DNA of 64,000 nucleotides from Candidatus Defluviilinea proxima (GCA_016721115.1 JADKIW010000001.1:945501-1009500), one strand, 5' to 3'. Counted from the stretch's first letter, positions 16,827 to 27,083 are shown. Numbers and translations are program-made. Notes: a model not told the origin generated them from the sequence alone.

Positions 16827-19280
16827 TTACGGCACTTCATAAATGGTGATACTACCCTGTTGAAAAACAGGTTTGAGGAAGTTATTGAACTTCTCTTCGT
16901 TGACGCGGTAGGAGGTGCGCTCGAGGTTACCCACAACAATATAGCGGATGTTGTAGCGTTTAATAATCTCCTGCGTAACAGACCAGTCCGGCGTGACATA
17001 CAGAGTTTCAATATCCTGATTGCGTGAGCCTTGTAAAGAACCATCGCGCCATTGTCCTTCATGCCCAGGCCAACCAAGCACAGTGGGCATACCGGTAAAT
17101 GTTGCCATACGTGCATACTCACTATATTGACCGCCAACCGCCTCTGCGATAACACCGAACTCCAGACCCTTCATAAATTGAATGGCTTGATAATCATCCG
17201 GCATAACATTGGCAAGGTAAGTTGAACCGTCCAAAGTGCGTTGTTCGGGATGCTCCACTTTAAAATCGTCTGTTCGAGTTGGGAAGGCAAAAACAGGAAA
17301 TGCCAACCCCACTACGATGACCAGGACCATCACCAATGTGTATACAGCAAGAGGCCACTTCGGCAGTTTCAAAAACATCACGGACACGCCAAAAGCCGCC
17401 GCCAGAGATAACAATTCCCATGCTTGAAAATAAAACTTGAAGACGCTGTTGATGCGATAACCAAATCCATCACGCAGATATACAAAGTCGATGCCAAGGA
17501 TGAGAAGAACACCAATAACGATCATCAAGAGAACGAACGATGAAGCAGGCGAGTCAATTTGTGTAGGTTGTGATTCGTAGTCAACTGGTTCCTGTTGTCG
17601 GTTTGAAAACAAGAAGGATAAGGCCATGGTCAACAAGGCCATTAATGTAAGCAGGCTCCCAACATAAGACAACCTGCGTTCCATGCTTTTGGAAATCAAC
17701 GTACCGATATTAAGTTGTTGTTCATCAAGCACATATTTGACAATGTCAGGCGTAAAGCGTGTTGCCAAAAATCCAACTGTGAACAACACCGTGAAGAGCG
17801 CCAACAGAACACCCAGAGATGTTAGAACACCGGCGCGCCAATTTACCGGGGCTTTCGTTCCCCACAGATAGATCAAAAAGGCGAATAACGGGACGAACAA
17901 CGTACCCCACATCACCCACAAGTGTGCGCCACGAGTGGGGTACATAAAATTGGGCACAATACCACTCGCCTGAGAATCAAAACTTATAAAGAATGGGATA
18001 TACAGTACAAACGCCGTGATCCCCAATGGGATACCAAACAACAGGACATCCTCGAGTCTTTCCCAACTCCAGCCTGATTCACGGACCCGAGCCATTGCAT
18101 AGCTGAGAACCATGAGCACACCAATGAAGAGTACATCCCATGTGTTCAGGAACGCCAAACCACCTAACACCAATGCACTGACGACAAGTCCCTGTTTATT
18201 GATCTTGAGTTGACCGAAATACAGGTTGATATTCCCACTCCATCCGCCGAGGAAAATGTTCAAGGCGACCGAGATCGCCAGCAACACGAACGGCATCGCC
18301 AACACATGTGGATGCAGATCTCCGAGCACGAAGGAGAAGGCGGGGAATTCGTCAATTGCTTCACGGAATGTTCCGTTCAGATCATAGTCCTGGACCACAC
18401 GAGAAGCACGCCACCACCAATAAAATCGGTCCGGCGCCAGCCCAAGAACTTGCGATGGAGCCTCACGCAAATCTGGAATGTCGAGCCATTTCCAGAAATT
18501 TGGTCCGTCCTTCCAGAACAGGCCAAGCCTATGGAGCGTTTCGAGAAAACCTTCGACATTGGAAATAAGCAGAAGAAACAGAGGAGCAAGCAAGGGTAGA
18601 CCATGGACAACAGACCATGGACGATGGTTATCATCATCAGTCTTTGGTCCATGGTCGATGGTCTTCAACAGGTTATACAAAATCCCATACGCACCAATCG
18701 CGCTCAAAGCGAAGACAAGTGAAAGCATCAAGTTATGAGCAATACTGGCAGGCACAGAGGTGAACTTCGCCAGCATGGCAGTCATTACATAACCGAAATA
18801 GTAATAGGATATGGCGTAACCAGACAACCACGGATCGTGTGGCGGAAAAACAGGCGAGCGAAGAATGGCATTAATGAAAGCGACTTCCATCCATTTCTCG
18901 CCACCAGCCGTTGTGATCTCCGGGTTACTGGCACGGACAAATGCCATAAATCCGAATGTTACAAGAAAGAGAAGCTCGGCTGTGATAATCAGACCGCAAT
19001 TCTCGCCAAGCCAATTTTGGATTTCCGATTTCCGATTTACGGTCAAATATGCGCTTGCCCCTCCCACTACGATCAACCCCAGCAACAGTCCGCCTAGGTC
19101 ATTTTGTGCGATGCCGAGGGAGGCGAATAGCCAGAAGATGAATGCCCAAACCAGCAGGCCGAACGTGCGCGAAAGTGTGTATCCACGATCTGCCAGTGCC
19201 GGGAAAAGATGATATGCCAGCGGGAAAGTGATCCAGCCGAGCAGGGTGATGAGGATGTACCAGGAGAAAAAGGAAGTCAT
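16827..19280 (-). CDS. DUF2298 polytopic membrane protein
   Basis: 817 residues with more than 15 helices. Features of the DUF2298 family: GYTLSRTFGLLVWAF near residue 33, GGEKWMEVAFINAILRSPVFPPHDPWLSGYAISYYYFGY (in parts, near 125-165), EFPAFSFVLGDLHPHVLAMPF near 315, and FKFYFQAWELLS near 610. The C-terminus (IVVGNLERTSYRV) is an extracytoplasmic domain. It is a paralogue of the C-terminal half of the neighbouring 1,680-residue protein. Function is unknown; association with GT39 domains suggests envelope sugar transfer. Two dispersed repeats are embedded in frame (about residues 80-89 and 206-228). Confidence 0.85.
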   Translation of the reverse strand: MTSFFSWYILITLLGWITFPLAYHLFPALADRGYTLSRTFGLLVWAFIFWLFASLGIAQNDLGGLLLGLIVVGGASAYLTVNRKSEIQNWLGENCGLIITAELLFLVTFGFMAFVRASNPEITTAGGEKWMEVAFINAILRSPVFPPHDPWLSGYAISYYYFGYVMTAMLAKFTSVPASIAHNLMLSLVFALSAIGAYGILYNLLKTIDHGPKTDDDNHRPWSVVHGLPLLAPLFLLLISNVEGFLETLHRLGLFWKDGPNFWKWLDIPDLREAPSQVLGLAPDRFYWWWRASRVVQDYDLNGTFREAIDEFPAFSFVLGDLHPHVLAMPFVLLAISVALNIFLGGWSGNINLYFGQLKINKQGLVVSALVLGGLAFLNTWDVLFIGVLMVLSYAMARVRESGWSWERLEDVLLFGIPLGITAFVLYIPFFISFDSQASGIVPNFMYPTRGAHLWVMWGTLFVPLFAFLIYLWGTKAPVNWRAGVLTSLGVLLALFTVLFTVGFLATRFTPDIVKYVLDEQQLNIGTLISKSMERRLSYVGSLLTLMALLTMALSFLFSNRQQEPVDYESQPTQIDSPASSFVLLMIVIGVLLILGIDFVYLRDGFGYRINSVFKFYFQAWELLSLAAAFGVSVMFLKLPKWPLAVYTLVMVLVIVVGLAFPVFAFPTRTDDFKVEHPEQRTLDGSTYLANVMPDDYQAIQFMKGLEFGVIAEAVGGQYSEYARMATFTGMPTVLGWPGHEGQWRDGSLQGSRNQDIETLYVTPDWSVTQEIIKRYNIRYIVVGNLERTSYRVNEEKFNNFLKPVFQQGSITIYEVP
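18599..18663. repeat. GGACCATGG-type inverted repeat inside the DUF2298 coding region
   Basis: Arms GACCATGGAC ... GACCATGGACGATGG and GGTCCATGGTCGATGGTC form an imperfect inverted repeat of the same kind as the intergenic repeat at 27855-27919. Here it is translated as residues about 206-228 of the DUF2298 protein, a polar stretch (DHGPKTDDDNHRPWS) between two membrane helices. Confidence 0.7.
19017..19040. repeat. GATTTCCGATTTCCGATTTACGG-type repeat in coding sequence
   Basis: GGATTTCCGATTTCCGATTT is a tandem of a short dispersed unit. A related stretch (GGTTTTGGATTTACG) is intergenic at 19287-19301, just upstream of the same gene. Here it is read as VNRKSEIQNW (about residues 80-89), a polar insert after the third helix. 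Confidence 0.6.
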
Positions 19281-19320
19281 TCGATTTACGGTTTTGGATT
19301 TACGATTTTAGATTCTGTGA

Positions 19321-19677
19321 TTAGATCTTCGGCATTTTGAAGGCGCCGTTGGAATCCATCACGAAGCTGAGTGTATTGACCACGGCATCAAGGTTGATCG
19401 GACCATAGATATGTGGGAAAGGTTCACCCACAGCAACACCGGGCGGAGGCGCTCCGCCGGAGGGGTCTTCCCATTTCAAGGTCGAGGAAAGAAGCGTAGG
19501 GTCTATCACAAGTAAGAGAAGACCATTTTGGCCCGCATAATATTTTTCAGCAACGGGCAAGACCTGTGTCGCCGTCGAACAATGGATGAAGCCTTCGGTC
19601 TCGAGGCTTTCAACCGTGTATTCGCCTTTGGCCTGCGCGGCCTGCCAGGCGGTGCGAGATGTTATGTGAAAGATCAT
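19321..19677 (-). CDS. DUF952 domain protein
   Basis: 118 residues, about the family length. It begins MIFHITSRTAWQAAQAKGEY, then EGFIHCSTATQVLPVAEKYY, LLLVIDPTLL, and ends with EPFPHIYGPINLDAV, all typical of DUF952. Cytosolic; no enzymatic activity is established for the family, though structural similarity to ADP-ribosyltransferase-like folds has been proposed. It lies between the two DUF2298 genes in the same direction and is probably unrelated to their function. Confidence 0.88.
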   Translation of the reverse strand: MIFHITSRTAWQAAQAKGEYTVESLETEGFIHCSTATQVLPVAEKYYAGQNGLLLLVIDPTLLSSTLKWEDPSGGAPPPGVAVGEPFPHIYGPINLDAVVNTLSFVMDSNGAFKMPKI

Positions 19678-19804
19678 GGTTTTCTCCTATCGCTTGTTTC
19701 ATAACTTAGTAAAATCCCTGTTGAAAATTACAAAGGGAAATTGGCGTTCTTGTTTACCAAATTATGCGATACTCTGTAAACGCATCCTTCGCTCAGGGCG
19801 GAGG

Positions 19805-22800
19805 TTACTTCATCACTTCGTAGATCACTGTGCTTCCATCGCGATAGACCGACTTCCAGTAAGTGCCGTCGAATTGCACAAACTTGGCAAGACCATCCGG
19901 AGTGTAAGCGGCTCGTTCCAGTTGACCGACGATAATGTACTTCACATCGTATGTTTTGAGGAAGTTGCGGGAAGCTTCAACGTCTATATTGTTGTAGAAC
20001 GCACCGACTTGATCCACGCGTTCCTGCACTTGCGTAGAAGTGAAGGCTCGTTGTTGGCGCTGATGCCAATTCCAACCGACAACACCGGGCAAACCGGTAT
20101 AAGTAGTGAAGCGCGTACACCAGTGATATTCAAGACAGTTCGCTTCAACAATAACGGGTGAACCCTGCACATTATCCTGCATCCAGCGGATGGCACGATA
20201 GTCTTCGCTCAGATCGAGGCGCTGGCCAAAGTCATCGTAGTTGGCATATTGCATGTACTTCATAGAGTCAAGCGTGCGCGGAGCATCCACGATCCAGCGA
20301 TCACGGATCTTGCCATTCGTGGCGGTAATCGTATAGAGAACAGCGCCCGAAAGAAGAAGGATCATCATCCCTTGCCAGAATGCACGCCAGCCGGGAAGCC
20401 ACTTGAAGAAGGGAGGCAACGTCCATGCCAGTGCGGCGCCCGCGCTCACGCCCAACATGAGCCATGCCTGCAAATAGAATTTGAAAATGGTATTCTGGCG
20501 GCCGATGTCACCGCGCACGGCAACCACTTCCACCATGATCGTGATGAATAACGCTGTACCGATCAAGAACAACACAAAACGTTTTGCATCGGTCAGGTTG
20601 GGGTTCAACAATAACACACCCGCCCATGCCGCAAGAGGCAAGGCGATCCATCCGATACTCATGCCGCCGTAATCGGTGGTTGATTGGTGATATTGTAAAT
20701 AGAACAACGCAAGCACGAATCCAACCAAGGCGCCTTCGATCAGCACCTGATAGGGTTTCAGTTTCTTCAACGCAGAGAGCGGGGTCGAAGCCATCCACTC
20801 ACGCGTTTCCCACGTCATCCACGAGACCACGATGAACAGAAGCACCAGCCACATCGTCAGGTATGAAGCGATGGGAGTGAACGGTCCCTTCCACGGGTCA
20901 AGCGCGCTGTAAGCCTGGCTGTACCAGATGCGATACGGCTCATACAAGAAACGCGAAAGGATGTACAACGCAGCAATGGATCCCACCGCAAGCAACGCGC
21001 GTTTGATAAGTGTCCCATCCACATATCGCAAAATGGAATATCCCAACGCAATGACACAGATCAACAAATAGGTATATGAGTCGGATAGATTGGTAGGATA
21101 CGCCGCGCCAACGATCAACCCTCCAACGAGGAGCATGAAACCAGATAACGCCCACGCCTCGGCCGGACGGGAGGTCTGATTCAGTTTTCTGAATCCTCCA
21201 GCCACCGCTGACAGCGCCCAACTGATCGCGAGCAATGCAATCGGCATGACGATCATGTGCGCGTGCAGGTCGCTATAGAGGAATGTAAAGAGCGGGAATT
21301 CGGTGATCGAATTGTCGGGGCCTGGAGGGACGACACGGCTTGGATCCCAGTACCAGTCTCCAGGTCCGATGGGAAGCGCGGCGCCTTTGAGTGTTGCCAT
21401 GAAGCCATTCCAAGCCCATGTCAGGCGTTGGATAAATGTCGAATCCCAACTGAAGGCGCCCGCACCGAGTTGTTGCAGTTTGTTGTAAATGAGTTGAAGA
21501 GTACCGAGGTTACCAAGCAAGATCACGAGGGAAGTAGCGGCAAGACCGGCGACAAAGGCTGAAGGCTGAATGTTGAAGGATGAAGATTCTCCCTCACCCT
21601 CCGCCCTCTCCCGCTGGGAGAAGGGACCTAAGAATAGATTCCATCCAATTGAAAAGGCGGAGATCCCAACGAAGGCGAAGAGCGTTGGGAGGATGAAGTT
21701 ATAAGCAATGGACGGGACGATGCCGAGCAATTTAACCGGCGTGCCAACCAACAAGAAACCATAATAGTAATAGTTGATGTATCCGCCTGCGAACCACGGG
21801 TCATACGGCGGGAAGGAAGTGCTCTTGATGACCGCGTTGAAATACGAGAAGTCCATTGGGCGCTCGCCGCCTCTGCCGGGATGCCACAAGTCAGGGTTGC
21901 CCATGCGGATGAGCAGGTCAATGAGGAAGTAGACGAGGAAGAGTCCCTCGATCATCAGGAAATATTTACGTTTGGTCTGCCATTCTTCGCGCAATTCATC
22001 GCGTTGATAGTAGGCAAGCAGGATACCGATGATAACAATGATGCCAAACACAATCGCAATCGTTGTGCGTGTGTATGGAACGCCAAGCGAGCCGCCGATC
22101 CACGAGAAGTAACCGAGAATGACGAGCCCCAATGCACGGCTCAGGGGATACCCTTTATCGCCCAATCCGGGCATGGCAAGGCGAGTGATGGGATAAACCG
22201 CCAGCCCAAGGATAAAGATGAAGATATACCAGATGAGCAAACCAACAAACGGATATTTGTTTTGCAACCAGTCGTAATCAAAGAGTTGTGACCATGTGCC
22301 ACCTGCACGTTGACTTGCAAGTCTATCGGCGGGGAGCAACAGGGTGGAATAATCTTTGAACTGTCGAGGCGTTAGATGGACCGCCGTGGAAAGGTCAACG
22401 GCGCTGAGCACAGCACGGACTTGCCCCTGATTGAAGTTTGCGTTTTTCTTGAAAACAAAGACCTTGGGATGATCGTAAAAGGTGAAGGCTTCTTCTGCAT
22501 ATTGATCGTTGATCTCGATCGGGCCAAGTTTCGGGAAAGTCTCAAACACTGCTACAAGATCATAGCCAAGCCTGCCTTGGTAATCACCCGGTTTGGCCTC
22601 GTGATAACACGGGATGATATCGGCATCCAACGGGCACCCCATGAGTTCACGGTAATACACCGTTGTAAGCGGATAACGTTCCGGCAGGCGGGTGATCTGT
22701 GCATACTGGTGATTGGTAGGAATGAAAATGTAATCACCCTGTGCGAGTGTGGATATGAACCGTTCGAGTTTTTCCTGATTGTCGTCCCAATACACTTGCA

Positions 22801-24847
22801 AATTGAGGTCACCACGATAGATACCGCCGAACGCATCATAACCGTCAATGCGGAAAGGCAAGCCATAGTCATAATCCGTTTCGTTGATAACAGCTGCACC
22901 GCTGATAGCAAGCGAACCAGCATCCACTGTGAAGCGCAGGTAGTATTGTTTTCCCGCCGTGACGGGAATAGGTTTATCGAGTTTGATGGTCTGGAAATCG
23001 CCTTGCAGGTTGGTCGTTGTGGCAAAGCTGGATTTAAGTGAGCCAGTAGTGAGAGCCTGCTCGGGTGTTGGATCAGGCACCTCGGACAGAATCAGGCTAA
23101 GCGTTAAGGGAGAGGCGGCTTGGTTGGCGGCGTGTCCCAATGTGATGCTATCCACGATCCCATCAGTTTGCGCGACAAAGGTCGTGTCGTAGGGAATCCC
23201 CGCTTGTATAAAGCCACCGGTAGGGAATGGCAGAGGCTGGTTATAAGTCGCGTCACCCAATTTTTGTATCTGAACGTTGATCGGGCCGGGCACGTTCTGG
23301 AAGATCCAACGCGAGGCGGCCATACGAGGTTCTTCGCGGATGTAGATACTATGGAAAGCAAAGGCCCAGATGGTGGTAAGAGCAATAACAGTAATACCAA
23401 GAACACTTGCAGAAATCTTTCGCAGGCTTGAACGTTTCAACGTTTCAACGTTGAAACCTGCCAACTCAAATATAAACCACGCTGCCATCATCGCAAACAG
23501 CGGATAGACAGGCAGTTGATAACGCATGGTTGGGTTGAATTGAAGCGATTGCCAGAAGAAGTACAGCCCCGTCCAACCCCAGAGCAAGGCATGACGCCAT
23601 TCGCCTTTGAGGATACGCCAACCCATGTAGAGGAAGCCGATCCATGCAAGGATGCCGAGCGGAAGACCAAGACCCCAAGTGGTTAAATTTATAAATGAAT
23701 AGAGGTGTGAGCGTCTTGCCCATTGCAAGTTCCAAGGCAGGTCAGCATCACCTTTGGCCTGATTGCGTTGTTCCTGAATGTTAGCAACCCATTGTTCGTT
23801 GGGCATGATCCCGCTGAAGGCATACGGTTGGAAGATGCGGAAGGATGCGAATGCGGCAAGTCCGCCAATGATGAGGCAAGCGGCGACAAAGAGAAGGTAA
23901 TTGTTAAGCGATGATTGAGTGTTGGTAATTGGTTCTTGAGGAGTTGCGGAGACTTCGTCGTTATCGTTAAGATCAATCTCGATGGGAGACGAGTCGACTA
24001 CAAGGGTTTCGCCTTCACCCTGTTCTACTTCAGGGAGAACAGTTTCGGTTATTTGTCCATCGTCCACGGTCAACGCATGACGATCTGCAATCAAATATCG
24101 TAATGCAAACGCACCCGGCAACAAGATCGCAAGCGGATAGATATTGACTTTCGAGGCCAAAGCCATACCGAAGGCCACACCAAAACCAATACTTAAAAGG
24201 AATAGCGGATGAGTGAATAGGCGGGCAGAAAGCAGTGACTTGAAGTCAGCAGTTTCTGGTTTGCGATTGACGATCACCACCGCAAAGTAGATCGCGAGGA
24301 ATGCAAAAGCATTGACGAACAAATCAGTCGTAAAGAAATGCGATTGCTGGATCTGCATCACAGTCAACGCGGAGAACAACGAGGCGAGCAAACCCACTTT
24401 GCGCCCATACATGCGCGAGACGAGTAAATACAAAAAGACGATGCTGAACAAGTCGGCTAATGCAGAGAACTGACGTCCCAACAATTTCGGGTCGGTACCC
24501 GGACCAACAGCATCCACGGCAATGCGCGTGATCACCATTGGCAAGTTGCCGTAGACAAAGAACGCATATCCGCGGTTATAGGGATTCAACGTGGATGTTT
24601 CGCTGTCAAAATATTCGCCGATGGTCATCCAGCGTTGTTTTTCTGATGGGCAGGCTTCCACAGGGACAGCCTCATCGATGCAGGTTTTTGCATGCAAATT
24701 ACTGAGAACACCGGAAAGAAAGTTCTCATCGGGGTGTTGGTGCTGGGCTTCGCCCCAGCTTACACCCGTCAAACGCAAATAGCCTGCCAGTGCAAAGACC
24801 AACAGGAAAAGAACATCATAGATCCAGAAGTATTTTTCGCGTTTCAT
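19805..24847 (-). CDS. GT39-DUF2298 fusion membrane protein (1,680 residues)
   Basis: The N-terminal half (about 1-790) is GT39/ArnT-like: QHQHPDENFLSGVLSNLHA carries the acidic catalytic loop after helix 1, followed by many helices and an extracytoplasmic beta-rich domain. The C-terminal half (from about 870, WLQNKYPFVGLLIWYIF) is DUF2298, with GERPMDFSYFNAVIKSTSFP, FPLFTFLYSDLHAHMIVMP and FKFYLQAWLMLG, and ends YIIVGQLERAAY. The half matches the 817-residue neighbour. Probably a lipid-linked sugar transferase of the envelope (inference). Dispersed repeats are embedded in frame at about residues 463-473 and 1074-1098, in loops. The ORF is uninterrupted despite its length. Confidence 0.87.
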   Translation of the reverse strand: MKREKYFWIYDVLFLLVFALAGYLRLTGVSWGEAQHQHPDENFLSGVLSNLHAKTCIDEAVPVEACPSEKQRWMTIGEYFDSETSTLNPYNRGYAFFVYGNLPMVITRIAVDAVGPGTDPKLLGRQFSALADLFSIVFLYLLVSRMYGRKVGLLASLFSALTVMQIQQSHFFTTDLFVNAFAFLAIYFAVVIVNRKPETADFKSLLSARLFTHPLFLLSIGFGVAFGMALASKVNIYPLAILLPGAFALRYLIADRHALTVDDGQITETVLPEVEQGEGETLVVDSSPIEIDLNDNDEVSATPQEPITNTQSSLNNYLLFVAACLIIGGLAAFASFRIFQPYAFSGIMPNEQWVANIQEQRNQAKGDADLPWNLQWARRSHLYSFINLTTWGLGLPLGILAWIGFLYMGWRILKGEWRHALLWGWTGLYFFWQSLQFNPTMRYQLPVYPLFAMMAAWFIFELAGFNVETLKRSSLRKISASVLGITVIALTTIWAFAFHSIYIREEPRMAASRWIFQNVPGPINVQIQKLGDATYNQPLPFPTGGFIQAGIPYDTTFVAQTDGIVDSITLGHAANQAASPLTLSLILSEVPDPTPEQALTTGSLKSSFATTTNLQGDFQTIKLDKPIPVTAGKQYYLRFTVDAGSLAISGAAVINETDYDYGLPFRIDGYDAFGGIYRGDLNLQVYWDDNQEKLERFISTLAQGDYIFIPTNHQYAQITRLPERYPLTTVYYRELMGCPLDADIIPCYHEAKPGDYQGRLGYDLVAVFETFPKLGPIEINDQYAEEAFTFYDHPKVFVFKKNANFNQGQVRAVLSAVDLSTAVHLTPRQFKDYSTLLLPADRLASQRAGGTWSQLFDYDWLQNKYPFVGLLIWYIFIFILGLAVYPITRLAMPGLGDKGYPLSRALGLVILGYFSWIGGSLGVPYTRTTIAIVFGIIVIIGILLAYYQRDELREEWQTKRKYFLMIEGLFLVYFLIDLLIRMGNPDLWHPGRGGERPMDFSYFNAVIKSTSFPPYDPWFAGGYINYYYYGFLLVGTPVKLLGIVPSIAYNFILPTLFAFVGISAFSIGWNLFLGPFSQRERAEGEGESSSFNIQPSAFVAGLAATSLVILLGNLGTLQLIYNKLQQLGAGAFSWDSTFIQRLTWAWNGFMATLKGAALPIGPGDWYWDPSRVVPPGPDNSITEFPLFTFLYSDLHAHMIVMPIALLAISWALSAVAGGFRKLNQTSRPAEAWALSGFMLLVGGLIVGAAYPTNLSDSYTYLLICVIALGYSILRYVDGTLIKRALLAVGSIAALYILSRFLYEPYRIWYSQAYSALDPWKGPFTPIASYLTMWLVLLFIVVSWMTWETREWMASTPLSALKKLKPYQVLIEGALVGFVLALFYLQYHQSTTDYGGMSIGWIALPLAAWAGVLLLNPNLTDAKRFVLFLIGTALFITIMVEVVAVRGDIGRQNTIFKFYLQAWLMLGVSAGAALAWTLPPFFKWLPGWRAFWQGMMILLLSGAVLYTITATNGKIRDRWIVDAPRTLDSMKYMQYANYDDFGQRLDLSEDYRAIRWMQDNVQGSPVIVEANCLEYHWCTRFTTYTGLPGVVGWNWHQRQQRAFTSTQVQERVDQVGAFYNNIDVEASRNFLKTYDVKYIIVGQLERAAYTPDGLAKFVQFDGTYWKSVYRDGSTVIYEVMK
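21556..21628. repeat. Dispersed repeats translated in frame within the GT39-DUF2298 gene
   Basis: Two common dispersed units lie side by side: GCTGAAGGCTGAATGTTGAA followed by CCCTCACCCTCCGCCCTCTC and GCTGGGAGAAGGG. They are translated as a polar stretch (SQRERAEGEGESSSFNIQPS, about residues 1075-1094) in a loop between helices, and the frame stays open. Confidence 0.65.
23430..23462. repeat. AACGTTTCAACGTTTCAACGTTG repeat inside the GT39-DUF2298 gene
   Basis: A short tandem and palindromic unit (AACGTTTCAACG and CGTTGAAACC) is translated as GFNVETLKRSS, about residues 463-473, at a membrane-loop boundary. It looks like a dispersed repeat captured in frame. Confidence 0.5.
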
Positions 24848-24852
24848 AAAAT

Positions 24853-24953
24853 CCCTCGCCCTGAGCGGAACGACGAGTGCAACGAGGAGTGCAGTCGAAG
24901 GGTAAGGTTACATACAACCCTGCGCTTCGACTGCGCTACGCTCCGCTCAGCGC
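24853..24953. repeat. Dispersed palindromic repeat between two GT-C genes
   Basis: CTCGCCCTGAGCGGAACGACG ... AGTCGAAGGG ... CTTCGACTGCGCTACGCTCC GCTCAGCGCG gives an imperfect inverted repeat of the same family as 16723-16822, 42525-42628 and 54263-54380. It occupies the whole gap between the stop of the 708-residue gene and the start of the next. Confidence 0.75.
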
Positions 24954-24956
24954 GTA

Positions 24957-27083
24957 TTATTGGTTTGGTACAGTAAAGATCCAAAAATCGTGACCCGATA
25001 CATCCGAGTCAAATAAACGTAATTGTCCGTTCGGGTACAGCGATTTCAACTTATCGAGCGAAACCTGATCGTTCGTGGAGAGGTCTTCCAGGTTGGCTTT
25101 CACAATGAACATCTTCGGGCCTTTTAATTCTACCGTGCCCTGTAAATTATCCGTCCACATCGCCATATCGCGATTCGGGATGCCTGCCCACACCGCAGGC
25201 AGGCGCGTGTCCACCCAATGCGGGAATGGCACAACCCAAACCGTATCGGTACTGCCATAAGTCTGTTCGAATTCCTTAATGACCTTGCCCATATCCGATG
25301 TGTTCCACGATCCCTGACGGAACGATGCATAAAACTGATTGAAGACCAGATCATAATTTTGAGAGGCGGAGAGGAATAACAAAAGACCTGCGATGCCATA
25401 CATCAGGACGCTTCGCATCTTTCCACGCCCGAAGCTGGTGAGGAGACCATCAAGCGCCATCGCCCCGACAATGAAAGCCGGGATATATGCGCCACCTGCG
25501 CGATTGAGCGCCGGGTTTTCACCGGGAAACGCCAGCGACAGAATGGACGGCATCTGTAACAACGGAATGGACACGAGCAGGAACAAATCCAGCCAGTGAC
25601 GGTTGCGAAGGTATCGCACCAGCACAAGGACAATTCCCAACGCAAACAACGCAGCTGTAACCACATCCAACGCGGGACGATGAGGCAGGGAATTAACCCA
25701 GATCTCGCCATCATCGAAGTTGAACATGCGCAGGGCCTTCCAAAGGTTTGAGAAAAAGATCTGATAAGCCGGGCCCGGCAAAGGCGTTTCAATATCGCTC
25801 AAACGGGAAAAGGCACGGAACCCGAACTCCATTTGGTGATCCTTCCAATAACTCAACAATGGAATGAAAACAACCAACGCTGTGACCCCAAGCATCGTCA
25901 ACCAGATCGGAATATCTCTGCGTGCACCTTTGGATTGTGAATGAAGCCAATACAACACGAACGCCGTCACAACCACGAATGGCACAATGCGCATGGGACT
26001 ATACCCATGCAGGCCGAGTCCTAGAAAGAGGCCGGAGAGGAGAAAATCATTTCGGTTCCGCGTCCGCAGGCCTCGGATTAAGAAAAAGAGCGTGGGGGCG
26101 GCGAAGAGAGGATACAGAGGAAAGCGAAGTCCGATACGACTGATGACGTTGGGCCAGTATCCAATCCCCGCCAAAAAGAAGGCGAAGAGGCCCACACGTT
26201 TCCCGCCGATCTCCTTGCCGAGCAAATAAATGAAGGGAAGAGTCAAAAAGCCGAAGATGGCCGTGCCAAGTTTGAGACTAAGAAACGAAAGCCCCGTGCC
26301 AAAGACTTTGGCAATGAGGAGGGTCCAATACATTTGGATGGCCTCGCGGCCGGTGTTACGTGGGAAAAAAATGCGCGTTTCCCCAATAGAGACTTCGTAC
26401 ACATCGAGGAGCTTTTCCGCATGATCGCTGAACGGTTCAGGTGGAACGCTGACAGTATGATAAAACCGGTAGAAGAAAACAAGAGCGGTAACTGCTACAA
26501 GAAGCAATGACCAACGTGTGAAAGTGATCGTCCACGCATCACGTTGGAAGAAACCGACAATACCTGAAAACCGATCCTTTGAAACCATGAGCCAAAAGGA
26601 AAATAAGAAGAGGAGAATCGCGATCACCCAAACTGTGATGTTGATCAGCGTGAACTTGTTTTCGGTGAACAGGGCAAAAGACACAAATGCCAATGTGATG
26701 CTGACAAAGAACGCGAGCCGACGATACGTGAGAGGGTCGGCGCCCTCAGATGTGGGCTTGTATGCTTCGATGTTCCATTCATTCAGGTACATAGCCCAAC
26801 CCAACATGACAACTGCAGCAAGGTAGAGAGCATATCCAAACGGAGCTGACGTGGCGGGTGGTTCAAAGGCTCTTTGCCCGATCAACGCGAAGAGAAGAGC
26901 AAGAAGAGAACGCCAGGGGAAAGGTTTGTTTTGCAAAGGTTCATCGTCAACCGCAGAATCGTCATCAAACTCCGGTAGTTGAATCCGTCCACTTCGCCCG
27001 AATCGAAAGAGGAATTTTACGTAATCGAGAACACTGGGTTCCTGCTGAGGCGCGGGGTCTGGTTGTTGGGGGGTATCCATCAT
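24957..27083 (-). CDS. GT39-like polytopic glycosyltransferase
   Basis: 708 residues. A cytosolic N-terminus rich in Pro and Asp (about 1-50) is followed by about 13 helices. The extracytoplasmic loop SIGETRIFFPRNTGREAIQMYW and the motif LRFPLYPLFAAP are of the PMT_2/GT39 type. A C-terminal soluble domain (about 590-708) begins near YASFRQGSWNTSDM. It would transfer sugar from a lipid carrier on the outer face. It lies downstream of two methyltransferases and a GT4, all minus, consistent with one envelope-glycan locus. Confidence 0.75.
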   Translation of the reverse strand: MMDTPQQPDPAPQQEPSVLDYVKFLFRFGRSGRIQLPEFDDDSAVDDEPLQNKPFPWRSLLALLFALIGQRAFEPPATSAPFGYALYLAAVVMLGWAMYLNEWNIEAYKPTSEGADPLTYRRLAFFVSITLAFVSFALFTENKFTLINITVWVIAILLFLFSFWLMVSKDRFSGIVGFFQRDAWTITFTRWSLLLVAVTALVFFYRFYHTVSVPPEPFSDHAEKLLDVYEVSIGETRIFFPRNTGREAIQMYWTLLIAKVFGTGLSFLSLKLGTAIFGFLTLPFIYLLGKEIGGKRVGLFAFFLAGIGYWPNVISRIGLRFPLYPLFAAPTLFFLIRGLRTRNRNDFLLSGLFLGLGLHGYSPMRIVPFVVVTAFVLYWLHSQSKGARRDIPIWLTMLGVTALVVFIPLLSYWKDHQMEFGFRAFSRLSDIETPLPGPAYQIFFSNLWKALRMFNFDDGEIWVNSLPHRPALDVVTAALFALGIVLVLVRYLRNRHWLDLFLLVSIPLLQMPSILSLAFPGENPALNRAGGAYIPAFIVGAMALDGLLTSFGRGKMRSVLMYGIAGLLLFLSASQNYDLVFNQFYASFRQGSWNTSDMGKVIKEFEQTYGSTDTVWVVPFPHWVDTRLPAVWAGIPNRDMAMWTDNLQGTVELKGPKMFIVKANLEDLSTNDQVSLDKLKSLYPNGQLRLFDSDVSGHDFWIFTVPNQ

